64,000 bases of DNA. Origin: Microbulbifer donghaiensis. GTDB lineage: Bacteria; Pseudomonadota; Gammaproteobacteria; Pseudomonadales; Cellvibrionaceae. Location of the stretch: NCBI RefSeq assembly GCF_900129095.1, contig NZ_FQVA01000001.1:496001-560000 (forward strand), read 5' to 3'. Shown piece by piece: positions 45,796 through 55,829 of the stretch. The translations under genes and the position numbers were made by a program. A model generated the notes under the pieces. The model searched no databases. It saw nothing but the letters and a program-made list of their open reading frames with translations, and was not told the DNA's origin. Within the stretch, counting starts at the first letter, position 1, and each line of letters begins with the position of its first letter.

Positions 45796-48708
45796 TTGAG
45801 CAACTCACATCCCGCCTTTGAACTGGTTACCAGCGCAGATATCGAATCCCTCGGCGTCCATGTCGAAGAATACCGCCATGTAGTTACCGGTGCACAGCAC
45901 CTGCATATTGCCGCCGACAACCAGGAGAATGTCTTTCTGGTAGCCCTGCGCACAGTGCCGCAGGATTCCACCGGCGTCGCCCATATTCTCGAGCACACCG
46001 CCCTCTGTGGCAGTGACAAGTATCCGGTGCGGGATCCGTTCTTCATGATGATAAGGCGTTCCCTCAACACCTTTATGAATGCCTTTACCAGTTCCGACTG
46101 GACCGCCTACCCGTTCGCCAGCCAGAACCGCAAAGACTTCGACAACCTGCTCGATGTCTATCTCGATGCGGTGTTCTTCGCACGCCTGGACCCGCTCGAC
46201 TTCGCGCAGGAGGGACACCGCCTCGAGTTCAAGGAAGTCGACAACCCGGACAGCGAGCTGGTATTCAAGGGCGTGGTCTACAACGAGATGAAAGGCGCCA
46301 TGAGTTCGGTCTCCTCCCAGTTGTGGCAGACACTGAGCAAGTACCTTTTCCCGACCACGACCTACCATTACAACTCCGGCGGCGAACCGGCAGATATCCC
46401 CAAGCTGACCTACGAGCAGCTGGTGGCGTTCTACCGCAGCCACTACCACCCGAGCAATGCCGTTTTCATGACCTTTGGCGACATTCCCGCCGCCGAGCAC
46501 CAGGCCGTGTTCGAGGAAAAGGCGCTGCACAAATTTGAGCCGCTGAACAAGTCCATTGCGGTCGGCCGCGAGGACCGCTATCAGGCACCACTGCGGGTTG
46601 AGGAACACTATCCGCTCAGTGATGAAGAGGGGTTGAAAGAGAAAACCCACATAGTGCTTGGCTGGCTGCTGGGCGACGTCACCGACCTGGAAGAGGCACT
46701 GACCGCCCACCTGCTGTCCGGCGTACTGCTGGACAACAGCGCCTCCCCACTGATGAAGTTGCTGGAAACCACCGACCTGGGCACCTCGCCCTCGCCGCTC
46801 GTGGGGCTGGATGACTCGCAGCGCGAACTGGTGTTTGTCTGCGGCATCGAGGGTAGCGAGCGAGAGCGCGCCGATGAACTGGAACAGCAGGTGCTGACCG
46901 TGCTGGAAGAAGTCGCAGAAAAAGGTGTGCCTTACGAGCAGGTCGCCGCCAGCTTGCACCAACTGGAGCTGGCGCAGCGGGAAATCGGTGGTGACGGTTA
47001 TCCCTACGGGCTGCAACTGATCCTGACCGCACTGACCGGCGCCACGCATCGCGGCGATGCGATTGGCCTGCTGAATATCGACGCGACCCTGGAAAAACTC
47101 CGCGAACAGATCAAGGACCCCCGCTTTATCGCCGACAAGACCCGCAAGCTGCTGCTGGAAAACCAGCACCGGGTGCGCCTCATACTCACGCCGGACGACA
47201 GGCTCACCGAGCGCCGCGAAGCCGACGAGAAAGCCGTACTCGCCGAGATCAAGACACGGCTCAGCGAAGGTGAAAAGAAACAGATTATCCATACCGCCCA
47301 CGCGCTGGCAGAGCGCCAGCAGCGCGAGGATGATGCCTCCATACTTCCCAAGGTCGGCGTAGAGGATATCCCGCCGGAGTTGCCCAAGGTTGACGGTGAA
47401 GAAGTCCAATTGGGCACCCGCAAACTGACCCGCTACAGCGCCGGCACCAATGGCCTCGTCTACCAGCAGATGGTAAGTGCACTGCCCGAGTTCAGCGAGG
47501 AAGAGAAACAGCTTCTGCCCTACTATTGCCAGGTGTTGAGCGAGGTGGGCCTCGGCGACAAGGACTACCTCGAAGTCCAGCAATGGCAGACCCGTGTTGC
47601 CGGCGCGCTGCACGGTTTTACCAGCAGTCGCACCGCGATCGACGACCTGCAGCACCTGAGCGGCCACTTTATCCTGTCCGGCAAGGCACTGGCGCGCAAC
47701 CAACAGGCCCTCACCGAACTGATGCAGGCGACCATGGAAGAGGTGCGCTTTGACGAACTCCCGCGTATCAAGGAGCTTCTGCTACAGACGCTGGCGCGCC
47801 GCGAACAGGGTGTCGTTGGCAATGGGCACGCACTGGCAATGGCCGCCGCCAGCGCCGGCTATAACCGCGCCGCCTTCGAAAACCACGCCACTGGCGGCCT
47901 GCTGGGACTGCGCAACCTGAAGGCACTGGTGCGCGGGCTCGACACCGAACAGGGGCTGGAAAAGCTCGCTGGACAGTTCCAGGCAATTCACCGGAAAGTC
48001 CTTGCCGCACCTCGCCAGTTCCTGCTGATCGGCGAGGAGGACAAACTGTCGGAATTCAGTGACGCGCTCGCACCGCTGTCCGCCGACTCCTCGCTGCCGG
48101 CGGCCGATCCCAATGCGCCCTTCGAGACACAACATATCGAGCAGCTGTGGCTCGCCAACAGCCAGGTCAACTTCTGTGCCAAGGCCTATGCGACGGTACC
48201 CATGACACACCCGGATGCCGCCCCACTGGCGGTGCTGGGCGGTTTCCTGCGCAACGGTTACCTGCATCGCACCATTCGCGAACAGGGTGGCGCCTATGGC
48301 GGCGGCGCCAGCCACGACAGTAACATCGGCGTGTTCCGTTTCTATTCCTACCGCGACCCACGCATGGAGGAAACACTCAACGACTTCGACGCATCGCTGA
48401 AGTGGCTGGCGACGGAAAAACACAAGGATGAACAGGTTGAGGAAGCCATTCTTGGCGTCGTGGGCGCACTGGATAAGCCCGGCTCCCCCGCCGGCGAAGC
48501 CAAGAAGGCTTTCCATTCGAACCTCTATGGCCGCAGCCACGCTGTGCGCCAGGAATTCCGCCGCCAGGTGACGGAGGTAAACCTGGAAGACCTGAAGCGC
48601 GTCGCCACCAGTTACCTCAAACCGGAGAAGGCCAGTACCGCCGTCGTGACCGGCGCTCTCGGCAGAGAGGCGGGCCTGAAACTGAATTTACAGGAAGAGA
48701 AACTTTAA
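45796..48708 (+). CDS. M16C zinc metallopeptidase (presequence protease/insulinase type)
   Basis: 970 residues, the length of PreP-type single-chain M16C peptidases, with four homologous domains. The inverted zinc motif HXXEH is HILEH (His63, Glu66, His67), followed downstream by a further Glu in YNEMKGAMSS. It degrades small unfolded peptides, including signal-derived ones. A TTG start at 45796 is eight bases after AGGGAG. No signal peptide is seen, so it is cytoplasmic. Confidence 0.93.
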   Translation: MSNSHPAFELVTSADIESLGVHVEEYRHVVTGAQHLHIAADNQENVFLVALRTVPQDSTGVAHILEHTALCGSDKYPVRDPFFMMIRRSLNTFMNAFTSSDWTAYPFASQNRKDFDNLLDVYLDAVFFARLDPLDFAQEGHRLEFKEVDNPDSELVFKGVVYNEMKGAMSSVSSQLWQTLSKYLFPTTTYHYNSGGEPADIPKLTYEQLVAFYRSHYHPSNAVFMTFGDIPAAEHQAVFEEKALHKFEPLNKSIAVGREDRYQAPLRVEEHYPLSDEEGLKEKTHIVLGWLLGDVTDLEEALTAHLLSGVLLDNSASPLMKLLETTDLGTSPSPLVGLDDSQRELVFVCGIEGSERERADELEQQVLTVLEEVAEKGVPYEQVAASLHQLELAQREIGGDGYPYGLQLILTALTGATHRGDAIGLLNIDATLEKLREQIKDPRFIADKTRKLLLENQHRVRLILTPDDRLTERREADEKAVLAEIKTRLSEGEKKQIIHTAHALAERQQREDDASILPKVGVEDIPPELPKVDGEEVQLGTRKLTRYSAGTNGLVYQQMVSALPEFSEEEKQLLPYYCQVLSEVGLGDKDYLEVQQWQTRVAGALHGFTSSRTAIDDLQHLSGHFILSGKALARNQQALTELMQATMEEVRFDELPRIKELLLQTLARREQGVVGNGHALAMAAASAGYNRAAFENHATGGLLGLRNLKALVRGLDTEQGLEKLAGQFQAIHRKVLAAPRQFLLIGEEDKLSEFSDALAPLSADSSLPAADPNAPFETQHIEQLWLANSQVNFCAKAYATVPMTHPDAAPLAVLGGFLRNGYLHRTIREQGGAYGGGASHDSNIGVFRFYSYRDPRMEETLNDFDASLKWLATEKHKDEQVEEAILGVVGALDKPGSPAGEAKKAFHSNLYGRSHAVRQEFRRQVTEVNLEDLKRVATSYLKPEKASTAVVTGALGREAGLKLNLQEEKL

Positions 48709-48816
48709 GCGCTCCAGCCGTTGTAGCCAGCGGACAGCTGAGACGGGGCCACTGCCGTTTGGCAGTTGGCCGCGCTCGCGCTTAGACCAGATACCGGCGC
48801 TGCCGGCACCAGCAGT

Positions 48817-49560
48817 ATGACCAAACACGACAATATCTACGCAAACCCACTCGGCGATGTGGCCGGATTCAGATTCGATCAATCGGTGGTCGAGGTCTTT
48901 CCGGACATGATTCAGCGCTCCGTGCCCGGCTACACGACCATTGTGGCCATGATCGGCACACTGGCGGAACGCTACGCCCAGTCCGGCAGCCGCTGCTACG
49001 ATCTCGGCAGCTCCCTTTGTGCTGCCACCCTGTCCATGCGCCACCGTATCCCCGCGGCGAACTGCGAAATCATCGCTGTCGACAATTCCTCGGCAATGGT
49101 GGAGCAGGCACGCAAGGTACTGGCGGCAGACAGTGGCCAGGTACCTGTGCAGCTCATTTGCGATGACCTGCAAAACGTGGCGATCGAGAATGCGTCGGTA
49201 GTCGTACTGAACTTTACCCTGCAGTTTGTTCCGGTGGAGCAGCGACTGGCCATCGCGCAGAAAATTCACGACGGCCTGCGCCCCGGCGGTATTCTGATTA
49301 TTTCCGAGAAAGTCGACTTTACCGATCCCGACCACCGCGAATTGATGATCGACCTGCACCACTCCTTCAAGCGGGCCAACGGCTACAGTGAACTGGAGAT
49401 AGCGCAGAAACGCACCGCGCTGGAAAATGTGCTGATCCCGGAAACCCTCGACACGCATCGCGAGCGATTGAAAGCGGTCGGTTTTACCAGCGTCGATGTC
49501 TGGTTTCAGTGCTTCAATTTTGCCTCACTGATTGCCATCAAGGGCAAAGCCGACAAGTGA
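48817..49560 (+). CDS. cmoA: Carboxy-S-adenosyl-L-methionine synthase CmoA
   Basis: The product (247 residues) converts SAM and prephenate to carboxy-SAM. SAM-fold motifs: [45 protein letters not shown], and the C-terminal [12 protein letters not shown] as in E. coli CmoA. It precedes cmoB by seven bases and is co-transcribed with it. Confidence 0.95.
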   Translation: MTKHDNIYANPLGDVAGFRFDQSVVEVFPDMIQRSVPGYTTIVAMIGTLAERYAQSGSRCYDLGSSLCAATLSMRHRIPAANCEIIAVDNSSAMVEQARKVLAADSGQVPVQLICDDLQNVAIENASVVVLNFTLQFVPVEQRLAIAQKIHDGLRPGGILIISEKVDFTDPDHRELMIDLHHSFKRANGYSELEIAQKRTALENVLIPETLDTHRERLKAVGFTSVDVWFQCFNFASLIAIKGKADK

Positions 49561-49567
49561 TTACAGC

Positions 49568-50545
49568 GTGATTGACTACACCCATCTCTACGCCGCCCTG
49601 CTGCATATCCCTGCCCTGCGCCCCTGGCTGACGCAATTGCCGGAACAGGTCGCTGCCGGCCTGAGTCCGCATCGCTGGGGCGACCTGCCAGACTGGCAGG
49701 CCGCCCTCGCCAGCCTGCCCGATATAACGCCGTCCTATATCGAGCTGGTCGACAAAGTGCGTATCGGCTGCAGCGCCGACGCGTCGGAGGCACAGCTGCA
49801 ACAGCTGGAACAGCAATTGCGCAAGCTGCATCCATGGCGCAAGGGACCCTGGGAAGTGTTCGATATTTATATCGATACAGAATGGCGTTCGGACTGGAAA
49901 TGGGAGCGGGTATTGCCGCACCTGGCACCCCTGGAGAATCGCCTGGTACTGGACGTCGGCTGCGGCAACGGTTATCACTGCTGGCGCGCCCTGGGTGCCG
50001 GGGCGCGGCGCGTTATCGGTATAGACCCCTCGGCAAAGTACGTGGCGCAGTTCTATGCGCTGAAAAAATACCTCGGCGAAGAACAGCCCGCGGATATACT
50101 GCCGCTGGGTATCGAGGCCCTGCCGCCAAACCTGCAGGCCTTTGACACCACCTTTTCCATGGGCGTGCTCTATCACCGCCGCTCGCCGCTGGACCACCTG
50201 CGCGAACTGCGGGAAACACTGCGCCCCGGAGGGCAGCTGGTACTGGAAACCCTGGTGATCGACGGCGAGCTCGGTGACTGCCTCGTTCCCGAGGGTCGCT
50301 ATGGCAAGATGCGCAATGTCTGGTTTATTCCCAGCTGCGCCACACTGGAGAGCTGGCTGAGAAAATGCGGCTTCGAAGATCCGGTCACCGTGGACGTGAA
50401 CGCCACCAGCTTTGGCGAGCAGCGCCGCACCGAGTGGATGCGTTTCGAATCCCTGGCTGATTTTCTGGATCCAGAGTCACCCAATCAGACTGTCGAAGGT
50501 CACCCTCCGCCCAAACGCGCCGTAGTGGTCGCTAAAGCACCGTAG
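49568..50545 (+). CDS. cmoB: tRNA U34 carboxymethyltransferase CmoB
   Basis: 325 residues from a GTG at 49568, giving the family start MIDY. Clear CmoB signatures: IDTEWRSDWKW, LDVGCGNGYHCWR, FSMGVLYHRRSPLDHL, LVLETLVIDG, RTEWMRFESLADFLDP and the terminal PPKRAVVVA. It transfers the carboxymethyl group of carboxy-SAM to 5-hydroxyuridine at the wobble position. The upstream TTG at 49532 overlaps cmoA and adds residues not in the family. Confidence 0.96.
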   Translation: MIDYTHLYAALLHIPALRPWLTQLPEQVAAGLSPHRWGDLPDWQAALASLPDITPSYIELVDKVRIGCSADASEAQLQQLEQQLRKLHPWRKGPWEVFDIYIDTEWRSDWKWERVLPHLAPLENRLVLDVGCGNGYHCWRALGAGARRVIGIDPSAKYVAQFYALKKYLGEEQPADILPLGIEALPPNLQAFDTTFSMGVLYHRRSPLDHLRELRETLRPGGQLVLETLVIDGELGDCLVPEGRYGKMRNVWFIPSCATLESWLRKCGFEDPVTVDVNATSFGEQRRTEWMRFESLADFLDPESPNQTVEGHPPPKRAVVVAKAP

Positions 50546-50779
50546 CTTCTATTACCTGAGCGGCATAAAGACGCATTAATTCCGCCAGATTCCGGACCTG
50601 TAGCATTTTATCTGGAATGGCGCAGAGCATCTTGATTGTTACGCCTTGTTCGGCAAAGTTCGCCCTCAATTGGTGCAACTATATCCTATAAGCATCCTGC
50701 AGGAACGCACGTGCCATCGCCCGCTTTACGGCAACGCACACAGTGCTTCCAACGGCAAACTGCGGTCCAGAGACTTCCT

Positions 50780-52165
50780 ATGAGCATTAGCGTTTTCGAA
50801 CTATTCAAGATCGGCGTCGGCCCTTCCAGCTCTCACACCGTGGGCCCCATGGTTGCCGCGCGTCAATTCGTGCAGGACCTGGCCAGCCGCGAGCAGCTGC
50901 AGAAAACCGATCGGGTGCGGGTGCACCTGTATGGCTCCCTCGCCCTTACCGGTATCGGCCACGGTACCGATATGGCGGTATTGATGGGCCTGCTTGGCGA
51001 AGCCCCCGACACCATCGACGTGGACACCATCGACGAGAAGATGGCGCAGATCGAGCAGGACCACAAATTGCTGCTGAGCGGTGACCACAATGTCGAGTTT
51101 ATTCGCGATCGCGATCTGCTTTTCCACAATGACGAATTCCTCCCCCAGCACGCCAACGGCATGACCTGCCAGGCCTACCGCGGCGAGGAACTGTTGTTTG
51201 AGCGCAGCTATTTTTCCATTGGCGGCGGCTTCGTACTGTCCGAAGAGGATTTCGCCCACAAGGATCAGATAGCCACCCTGCTCCCCTTCGACTTCAGTTC
51301 CGGCACACAGCTGATGGAACTGTGCGACAAACACGGCTGGAGCATCGCCGACCTCGCCATGGAAAATGAAAAGGCGTTCCGCAGCGAACAGGAGGTCAAA
51401 GACAACCTTTGGCAGATATGGGAGGTGATGGACGCCTCGATTCAACGAGGCTGTCGACAGGGCGGTGTATTGCCGGGCGGCCTGAACGTGCGCCGGCGCG
51501 CATCAGAACTCTACCGAGAACTCAGCAAGCAGACGGAAGAAGAGCGCAATCACGGTCTCGCCATCCTCGACTGGGTCAGCCTGTTTGCACTGGCCGTCAA
51601 CGAAGAAAACGCGGCCCGCGGCCGCATCGTTACCGCCCCGACCAACGGTGCTGCCGGTGTCATTCCCGCGGTGGTCGCCTATTACGTGCAATTCGTACAC
51701 GATCCGAAGGAGCACGGCGACCTGAAGGACCAGGTGGTGAAATTCCTGCTCACCGCCGGTGCCATCGGTATGCTGTTCAAGAAGAATGCCTCGATTTCCG
51801 CGGCGGAAGTGGGCTGCCAGGGAGAGATCGGCGTCGCCTGCTCCATGGCCTCAGCCGGTCTCGCTGCCGTTCAGGGCGGCAGCAACCAGCAGATCGAGAA
51901 CGCCGCCGAGATCGGCATGGAGCACAACCTGGGCCTGACCTGCGACCCAATCGGTGGCCTCGTACAGGTGCCCTGCATCGAACGCAATACCATGGGCGCA
52001 GTGAAAGCCATCAACGCCGCGCGCCTGGCCCTGCGCGGCGACGGCGCACATATTGTGCCGCTGGACAGCGTGATCGAAACGATGCGCCAGACCGGCATCG
52101 ATATGCAGAGCAAATACAAAGAGACTTCGCTGGGCGGCCTGGCGGTGAACGCCGTCAACTGCTGA
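50780..52165 (+). CDS. sdaA: L-serine ammonia-lyase, iron-sulfur dependent (single chain)
   Basis: The dehydratase, 461 residues, converts serine to pyruvate and ammonia. N-terminal beta domain starts [20 protein letters not shown], written in two parts in the family; the C-terminal alpha domain carries the cluster cysteines in [13 protein letters not shown] and [14 protein letters not shown]. Start ATG at 50780 begins the conserved MSISVFE; a longer open frame has no such match. No companion serine transporter is adjacent. Confidence 0.95.
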   Translation: MSISVFELFKIGVGPSSSHTVGPMVAARQFVQDLASREQLQKTDRVRVHLYGSLALTGIGHGTDMAVLMGLLGEAPDTIDVDTIDEKMAQIEQDHKLLLSGDHNVEFIRDRDLLFHNDEFLPQHANGMTCQAYRGEELLFERSYFSIGGGFVLSEEDFAHKDQIATLLPFDFSSGTQLMELCDKHGWSIADLAMENEKAFRSEQEVKDNLWQIWEVMDASIQRGCRQGGVLPGGLNVRRRASELYRELSKQTEEERNHGLAILDWVSLFALAVNEENAARGRIVTAPTNGAAGVIPAVVAYYVQFVHDPKEHGDLKDQVVKFLLTAGAIGMLFKKNASISAAEVGCQGEIGVACSMASAGLAAVQGGSNQQIENAAEIGMEHNLGLTCDPIGGLVQVPCIERNTMGAVKAINAARLALRGDGAHIVPLDSVIETMRQTGIDMQSKYKETSLGGLAVNAVNC

Positions 52166-52352
52166 TATCTTGCTATTGAGTGCCGCGGCAGCGCGTGCGG
52201 CGGCACGGCCCCTAACCTCCGGGAACGTCGATTGACCGACTCGCCCCCTGCCCGGCCGGCACCCGCATTTTCAGTGTTCTGCCCGCTAGAACAGCAACGG
52301 CGAATCGCAGCGGACACAGCGGCTGATTGCGAACAGAGGGCGGGCGAACCGT

Positions 52353-53156
52353 TTAGTGGGGTATACCGTGCTTGGTGTAGATATCGAAGCGCCCCGACTT
52401 CCCCTCCAGCGATAGCGAAGGTTTTTTACCAGCCAGCAATGGCGCTAGCCGCGGCCGCTTGACCACGGTACGGTAATAGCAAGCGGCAAAAGCCGGTTCC
52501 AGCAGCGCGTCGGCATCTTCATCGCCGCCCACCAACTGGTGGAACGCCGCCATTTCCTTTTTGACCTTGGCGCTCTTGCCCCGCTCTGGAAACATCGGAT
52601 CCAAATACACCACCGGTAGTGATTCCGCGGCCTGCTGCGCAAGCCAGTCGACTGCGGAAATATCGGTCTCGCAAAGGTGTAGGCGTGAGGCGATTTCAGC
52701 CAGCTCGCGGTCTGTCTCCGCAGCTTCCCCGAGCCGGCGCAAGCCATCGGCCAACAGCGCGCGCACCACCCGGTTGCGCTCCAGCATCATTACGTCGCAA
52801 CCGAGCGAGGCCAGCACGAAGGCGTCGCGGCCAAGTCCCGCTGTCGCATCCACTACGCGCGGATAGAAGCCGCTGCGAATACCTACGGCCTTGGCGATCT
52901 GCTGCCCCTTGCCGCCGCCGTACTTGCGTCGGTGTGCCAGTGCGCCACCGACAAAATCCACTGTCACCGGACCCGGCGCCTTGCGGCCGGTGGCCTGCAA
53001 TTGCAGCTGATTTCCACACAGCAAAACGTACGGCCGATCGTCAATCCCTGCCGGATTTCGACAATCGAGACAGGGAATATCCAACTGACTCGCCAATGAT
53101 TGCGCTGCTGTCAAATACTCTGCCGCGCTCGCGACAGTTGCCAAAGCGTTTTCCAA
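52353..53156 (-). CDS. rsmJ: 16S rRNA m2G1516 methyltransferase RsmJ
   Basis: 267 residues, TTG start. RsmJ signatures: GALAHRRKYGGGKGQ, VVDATAGLGRDAFVLA, VMMLERNRVVRALL and VYLDPMFPERGKSA with the DPMF catalytic-type motif. It methylates N2 of G1516 in helix 45 of 16S rRNA. Separate transcription unit from its neighbours. Confidence 0.92.
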   Translation of the reverse strand: MENALATVASAAEYLTAAQSLASQLDIPCLDCRNPAGIDDRPYVLLCGNQLQLQATGRKAPGPVTVDFVGGALAHRRKYGGGKGQQIAKAVGIRSGFYPRVVDATAGLGRDAFVLASLGCDVMMLERNRVVRALLADGLRRLGEAAETDRELAEIASRLHLCETDISAVDWLAQQAAESLPVVYLDPMFPERGKSAKVKKEMAAFHQLVGGDEDADALLEPAFAACYYRTVVKRPRLAPLLAGKKPSLSLEGKSGRFDIYTKHGIPH

Positions 53157-53192
53157 AATAATTCCAGGGAGAGGCTCTAGGATGGCGCGATG

Positions 53193-53561
53193 CTAACCCG
53201 CTTCAGCGAGCCATGCCAGAGCTGGCTGGTAGTCGACCGAAGAGAAGGGACGGACCTCGGCGCTGACAAAGTGGTCGACCAATCGCGGCATATAGCCAAG
53301 TAGCGGAAGATCGGAAACTACGGCGATTCGGCGGATGTGTTTGTGATGGTCCCGTACGAATCGACAATGGGACACCAGCGCGGCAAAACTTTCCCAACCG
53401 GCGAAGTTCTGCGCATCGACCAACAGCCCTGTCAGCGGGCCGCGCTCACTGATTACCGGGTCGACCTGCGCCTCCAGTGATTGGAAATCATCTTCGGTCA
53501 GCGGCCCCAGTGGTCTCACTTCCAGGATCCGGTGCCCGCGGTGCCAGTTGTGGTCGATCAT
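53193..53561 (-). CDS. STAS/SpoIIAA-like protein
   Basis: 122 residues with the SpoIIAA/STAS-SEC14-like fold pattern seen in DUF3478-type proteins: ILEVRPLGPLTEDDF, GLLVDAQNFAGWESF and HIRRIAVVSDLP. Function unknown; related proteins may bind lipids or act as regulatory partners. No ribosome-binding site is clear before the ATG. Confidence 0.75.
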   Translation of the reverse strand: MIDHNWHRGHRILEVRPLGPLTEDDFQSLEAQVDPVISERGPLTGLLVDAQNFAGWESFAALVSHCRFVRDHHKHIRRIAVVSDLPLLGYMPRLVDHFVSAEVRPFSSVDYQPALAWLAEAG

Positions 53562-53630
53562 TATCAATAGAAAAGCAGAAGCCGCTTTGAACCAGCGGAC
53601 TCCTGCCTTAAAAGCAAATACAACCTTTCC

Positions 53631-54092
53631 TCAGCCCTGCGGCTCGTCGTCAGTGCTGCTGTCTTCACCGCGCAATTTATCAGTGACGTCTTCTGCAGCG
53701 TCTTTGGCTTTATCGCCCACATCCTCAAGCGCTTCGCCCGTTTTCTTCGCCGCTTCCTCAACGGTATCGGCAGCATCTCTAGCGGCATCTTCCACCGTGT
53801 CACCGACATCTCGCGCAGCATCTTCCGCTCTATCCATCATCGTGTCGGAACTTCCCGGAGGCGTGGTATCTGTCTCATCGGACTCCTGTGGCATCTGCGT
53901 ATCCGGAGTACCCATACCATCGGGAGGAGTCGTAGTGTCATCCGGCGGAGTGGTCATATCGTCCATTTGCTGTTCACTCTCGGGCTGCTCGAGTGAATCG
54001 TAGGCATCCTTGGCCTTGTGATCGCCGCCGCGCGACATAAAGTAACCGATAATCAACAATAAAATGATCAGCGGAATCAATAACTTCTTCAT
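53631..54092 (-). CDS. Membrane-anchored protein with Pro/Thr linker and amphipathic repeats
   Basis: Not assigned to a named family. The protein of 153 residues starts with one membrane helix (LLIPLIILLLIIGYFM). Residues 40-85 are a low-complexity acidic linker rich in Pro, Thr, Met and Gln. Residues 87-145 are an 11-residue type amphipathic repeat (DRAEDAARDV, DTVEDAARDA, DTVEEAAKKT, EALEDVGDKA, KDAAEDVTDK), apolipoprotein or LEA-like, which should form a long helix outside the membrane. Possible roles in surface or lipid contact or in stress tolerance are conjecture. Confidence 0.65.
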   Translation of the reverse strand: MKKLLIPLIILLLIIGYFMSRGGDHKAKDAYDSLEQPESEQQMDDMTTPPDDTTTPPDGMGTPDTQMPQESDETDTTPPGSSDTMMDRAEDAARDVGDTVEDAARDAADTVEEAAKKTGEALEDVGDKAKDAAEDVTDKLRGEDSSTDDEPQG

Positions 54093-54468
54093 AAACGCAC
54101 CTCTAGACCCCTGGCTGTTTTGTGGATGGAGACATTAATCGCAAGACCTACTGTGTTGCACCAAGCCGGTTTGGAAACGATGAAATCGGCTGATTCCCAA
54201 CGGCCTCGCGATACCAATATGCCTTACCCTAGCCTCTTGGCGCCCATACGTTCTCCACAACTTTGGGTCTACTGGAAGAAGACGACGCCAATATTGATAA
54301 GAATAACTCGCCATTTGGGTTCTTCAAGGAACAATATTCCCCTGTGACAGTTCGGATTGCTGTAAAAATTTACCGAATTAGAACCGGGAGTTTTAACGGG
54401 AACACTTGAAACGCTGACTGCGACACGCGACTGGGGAAGCCTTTCGCAATAGCAACGACGCGAATTTC
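54093..54468. other. Non-coding stretch
   Basis: No frame with a credible start or codon pattern on either strand. Slightly AT-rich; no repeat or terminator seen. Confidence 0.5.
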
Positions 54469-54972
54469 TCAGCCCTGCTTGTCAAAGTCCCTGAGACGGG
54501 CAAGCAGCTGTGTCGCTTCGGGTTCGGCAACAGCTGAATCGCAGCCGCGCAACTGCAATCGGCCATAGCTGTCGGGACTGGCAAAAATGAGGTAACTCTC
54601 ACCTTTCGTTAATTTCTTATCACAGGCCTCAAGGCCGAGACGAAAGGCAATCAGGCGATTGGCTTCACCCTTCCATACCTGGCGGGAAACGGCTGAATAG
54701 ACATACCCGGAAATGGCAATCATGCCCGGTTCGGAGAGCGCATTATCGACATCGCGGTGCACACCGGTAATCTGCACCTGTGCCACCAACTCCGCAGCGG
54801 CGTAACGCAACGCCAAACTATCTGCACCTTCGTCCGCAGCGGCCGATTGCGCCTCCTGGGCCGACGAGGTCACGGCGCAACTCGCCGCAATACCCAAAAT
54901 TGAACCATTAAAAAAGAGGCGCCAACTGCGTTTATTCCATGCCACCGCGCTATCTCCATTATTGAAACGCAA
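54469..54972 (-). CDS. Exported protein with possible NTR (netrin/TIMP-like) domain
   Basis: A product of 167 residues with a signal-like N-terminus (SILGIAASCAVTSSAQ). The rest has an OB-fold/NTR-like pattern: a strand with AELVAQVQITGV, a middle SAVSRQVWKGEANRLIAF, and EACDKKLTKGESYLIFASPD followed by GRLQLRGCDSAVA, giving two cysteines placed like the TIMP/NTR-type bacterial family (CGYRFEVGKEYLVYA-type). This is a structural inference with low sequence identity. Function unknown. Confidence 0.5.
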   Translation of the reverse strand: MRFNNGDSAVAWNKRSWRLFFNGSILGIAASCAVTSSAQEAQSAAADEGADSLALRYAAAELVAQVQITGVHRDVDNALSEPGMIAISGYVYSAVSRQVWKGEANRLIAFRLGLEACDKKLTKGESYLIFASPDSYGRLQLRGCDSAVAEPEATQLLARLRDFDKQG

Positions 54973-55045
54973 AGCTCACCGCCAGGCTTGTCACGGCAAC
55001 TCACCCCAGCCGCACCTGCTGAACGTGCGCCAATCGGGCAACAAA

Positions 55046-55070
55046 AAAAGGGCACCGGAGTGCCCTTTTG
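55046..55070 (-). terminator. Rho-independent terminator downstream of the OmpA-like gene
   Basis: Stem AAAAGGGCAC/GTGCCCTTTT with a short loop; on the minus strand it is followed by a run of T residues. It could also serve the opposite direction less well. Confidence 0.75.
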
Positions 55071-55178
55071 TCACGAGAACCTTCCCTGGTCCAGCTGCAG
55101 TTATCCTGCAGTCGCGCAAAACGGCTTTCCGGCGTCCATGCCTTTGCGGCCCAATGGGCCAGCCGTTTTTGTCTCATA

Positions 55179-55829
55179 TTATTTGAGCGGGAGCAACTCC
55201 AGCTCCACGCGGCGGTTCGCCTGGCGACCGGAATCGGAGTCGTTGCTCGCGATCGGGTAGCGCTCACCATAACCGACAGCCTGGACACGTCCGCTGGCCA
55301 CGCCGCGGCCGGTAAAGAAGCCGGCGACGGAATTGGCGCGGCCTTCACTCAGATTCTGGTTGAAGACGTCAGAACCGGTGCTGTCGGTGTGTCCGCTCAC
55401 GCGGATCGCAGTCTGGTCAAACTCTTTCAGCACGATGATCACGGAGTCCAGCGTATCGTAGAAGTCCGTGCGGATATCTGCGCGACCGGTGGCAAAGGTA
55501 ATGTTGCCGGGCATAACCAGGCGGATGTTGTCACCCTCACGCTGCACGCGTACGCCGGTGCCTTCCAGACGCTGGCGCAGAGCCATTTCCTGGCGGTCCA
55601 TATAGTAGCCAATGCCACCGCCAATCGCTGCACCGCCCACGGCACCGGTCAGAGCACCCTTCTTGCGGTCTTTCTTGCTGGCGGTAGCCGCACCAATAAT
55701 CGCACCCGCTACCGCGCCGGCACCGGCACCCTTGGCCGCGTTACTGGTTTTGCTTTCACCTGTATAAGGGTCGAGCGTAGTACAGCCCACCAGTGAGCCC
55801 AGTGCGAGCATTGCTACCCATTTTTTCAT
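55179..55829 (-). CDS. OmpA-family peptidoglycan-associated lipoprotein (YiaD-like)
   Basis: 216 residues. Lipobox LVGC with Cys16, then a glycine-zipper region (AGAGAVAGAIIGAA and GAVGGAAIGGGIGYY), then an OmpA C-terminal domain with NITFATGRADI and VSGHTDSTGSDVFNQNLSEGRA-type signature, given as SGHTDSTGS and NLSEGRANSVA, which contacts peptidoglycan. It anchors the outer membrane to the wall. Strong terminator follows. Confidence 0.93.
   Translation of the reverse strand: MKKWVAMLALGSLVGCTTLDPYTGESKTSNAAKGAGAGAVAGAIIGAATASKKDRKKGALTGAVGGAAIGGGIGYYMDRQEMALRQRLEGTGVRVQREGDNIRLVMPGNITFATGRADIRTDFYDTLDSVIIVLKEFDQTAIRVSGHTDSTGSDVFNQNLSEGRANSVAGFFTGRGVASGRVQAVGYGERYPIASNDSDSGRQANRRVELELLPLK

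Noticed and set aside
54120-54347. 75-residue rightward frame
   Set aside because: No ribosome-binding site or family match; lies in a stretch with non-coding character.
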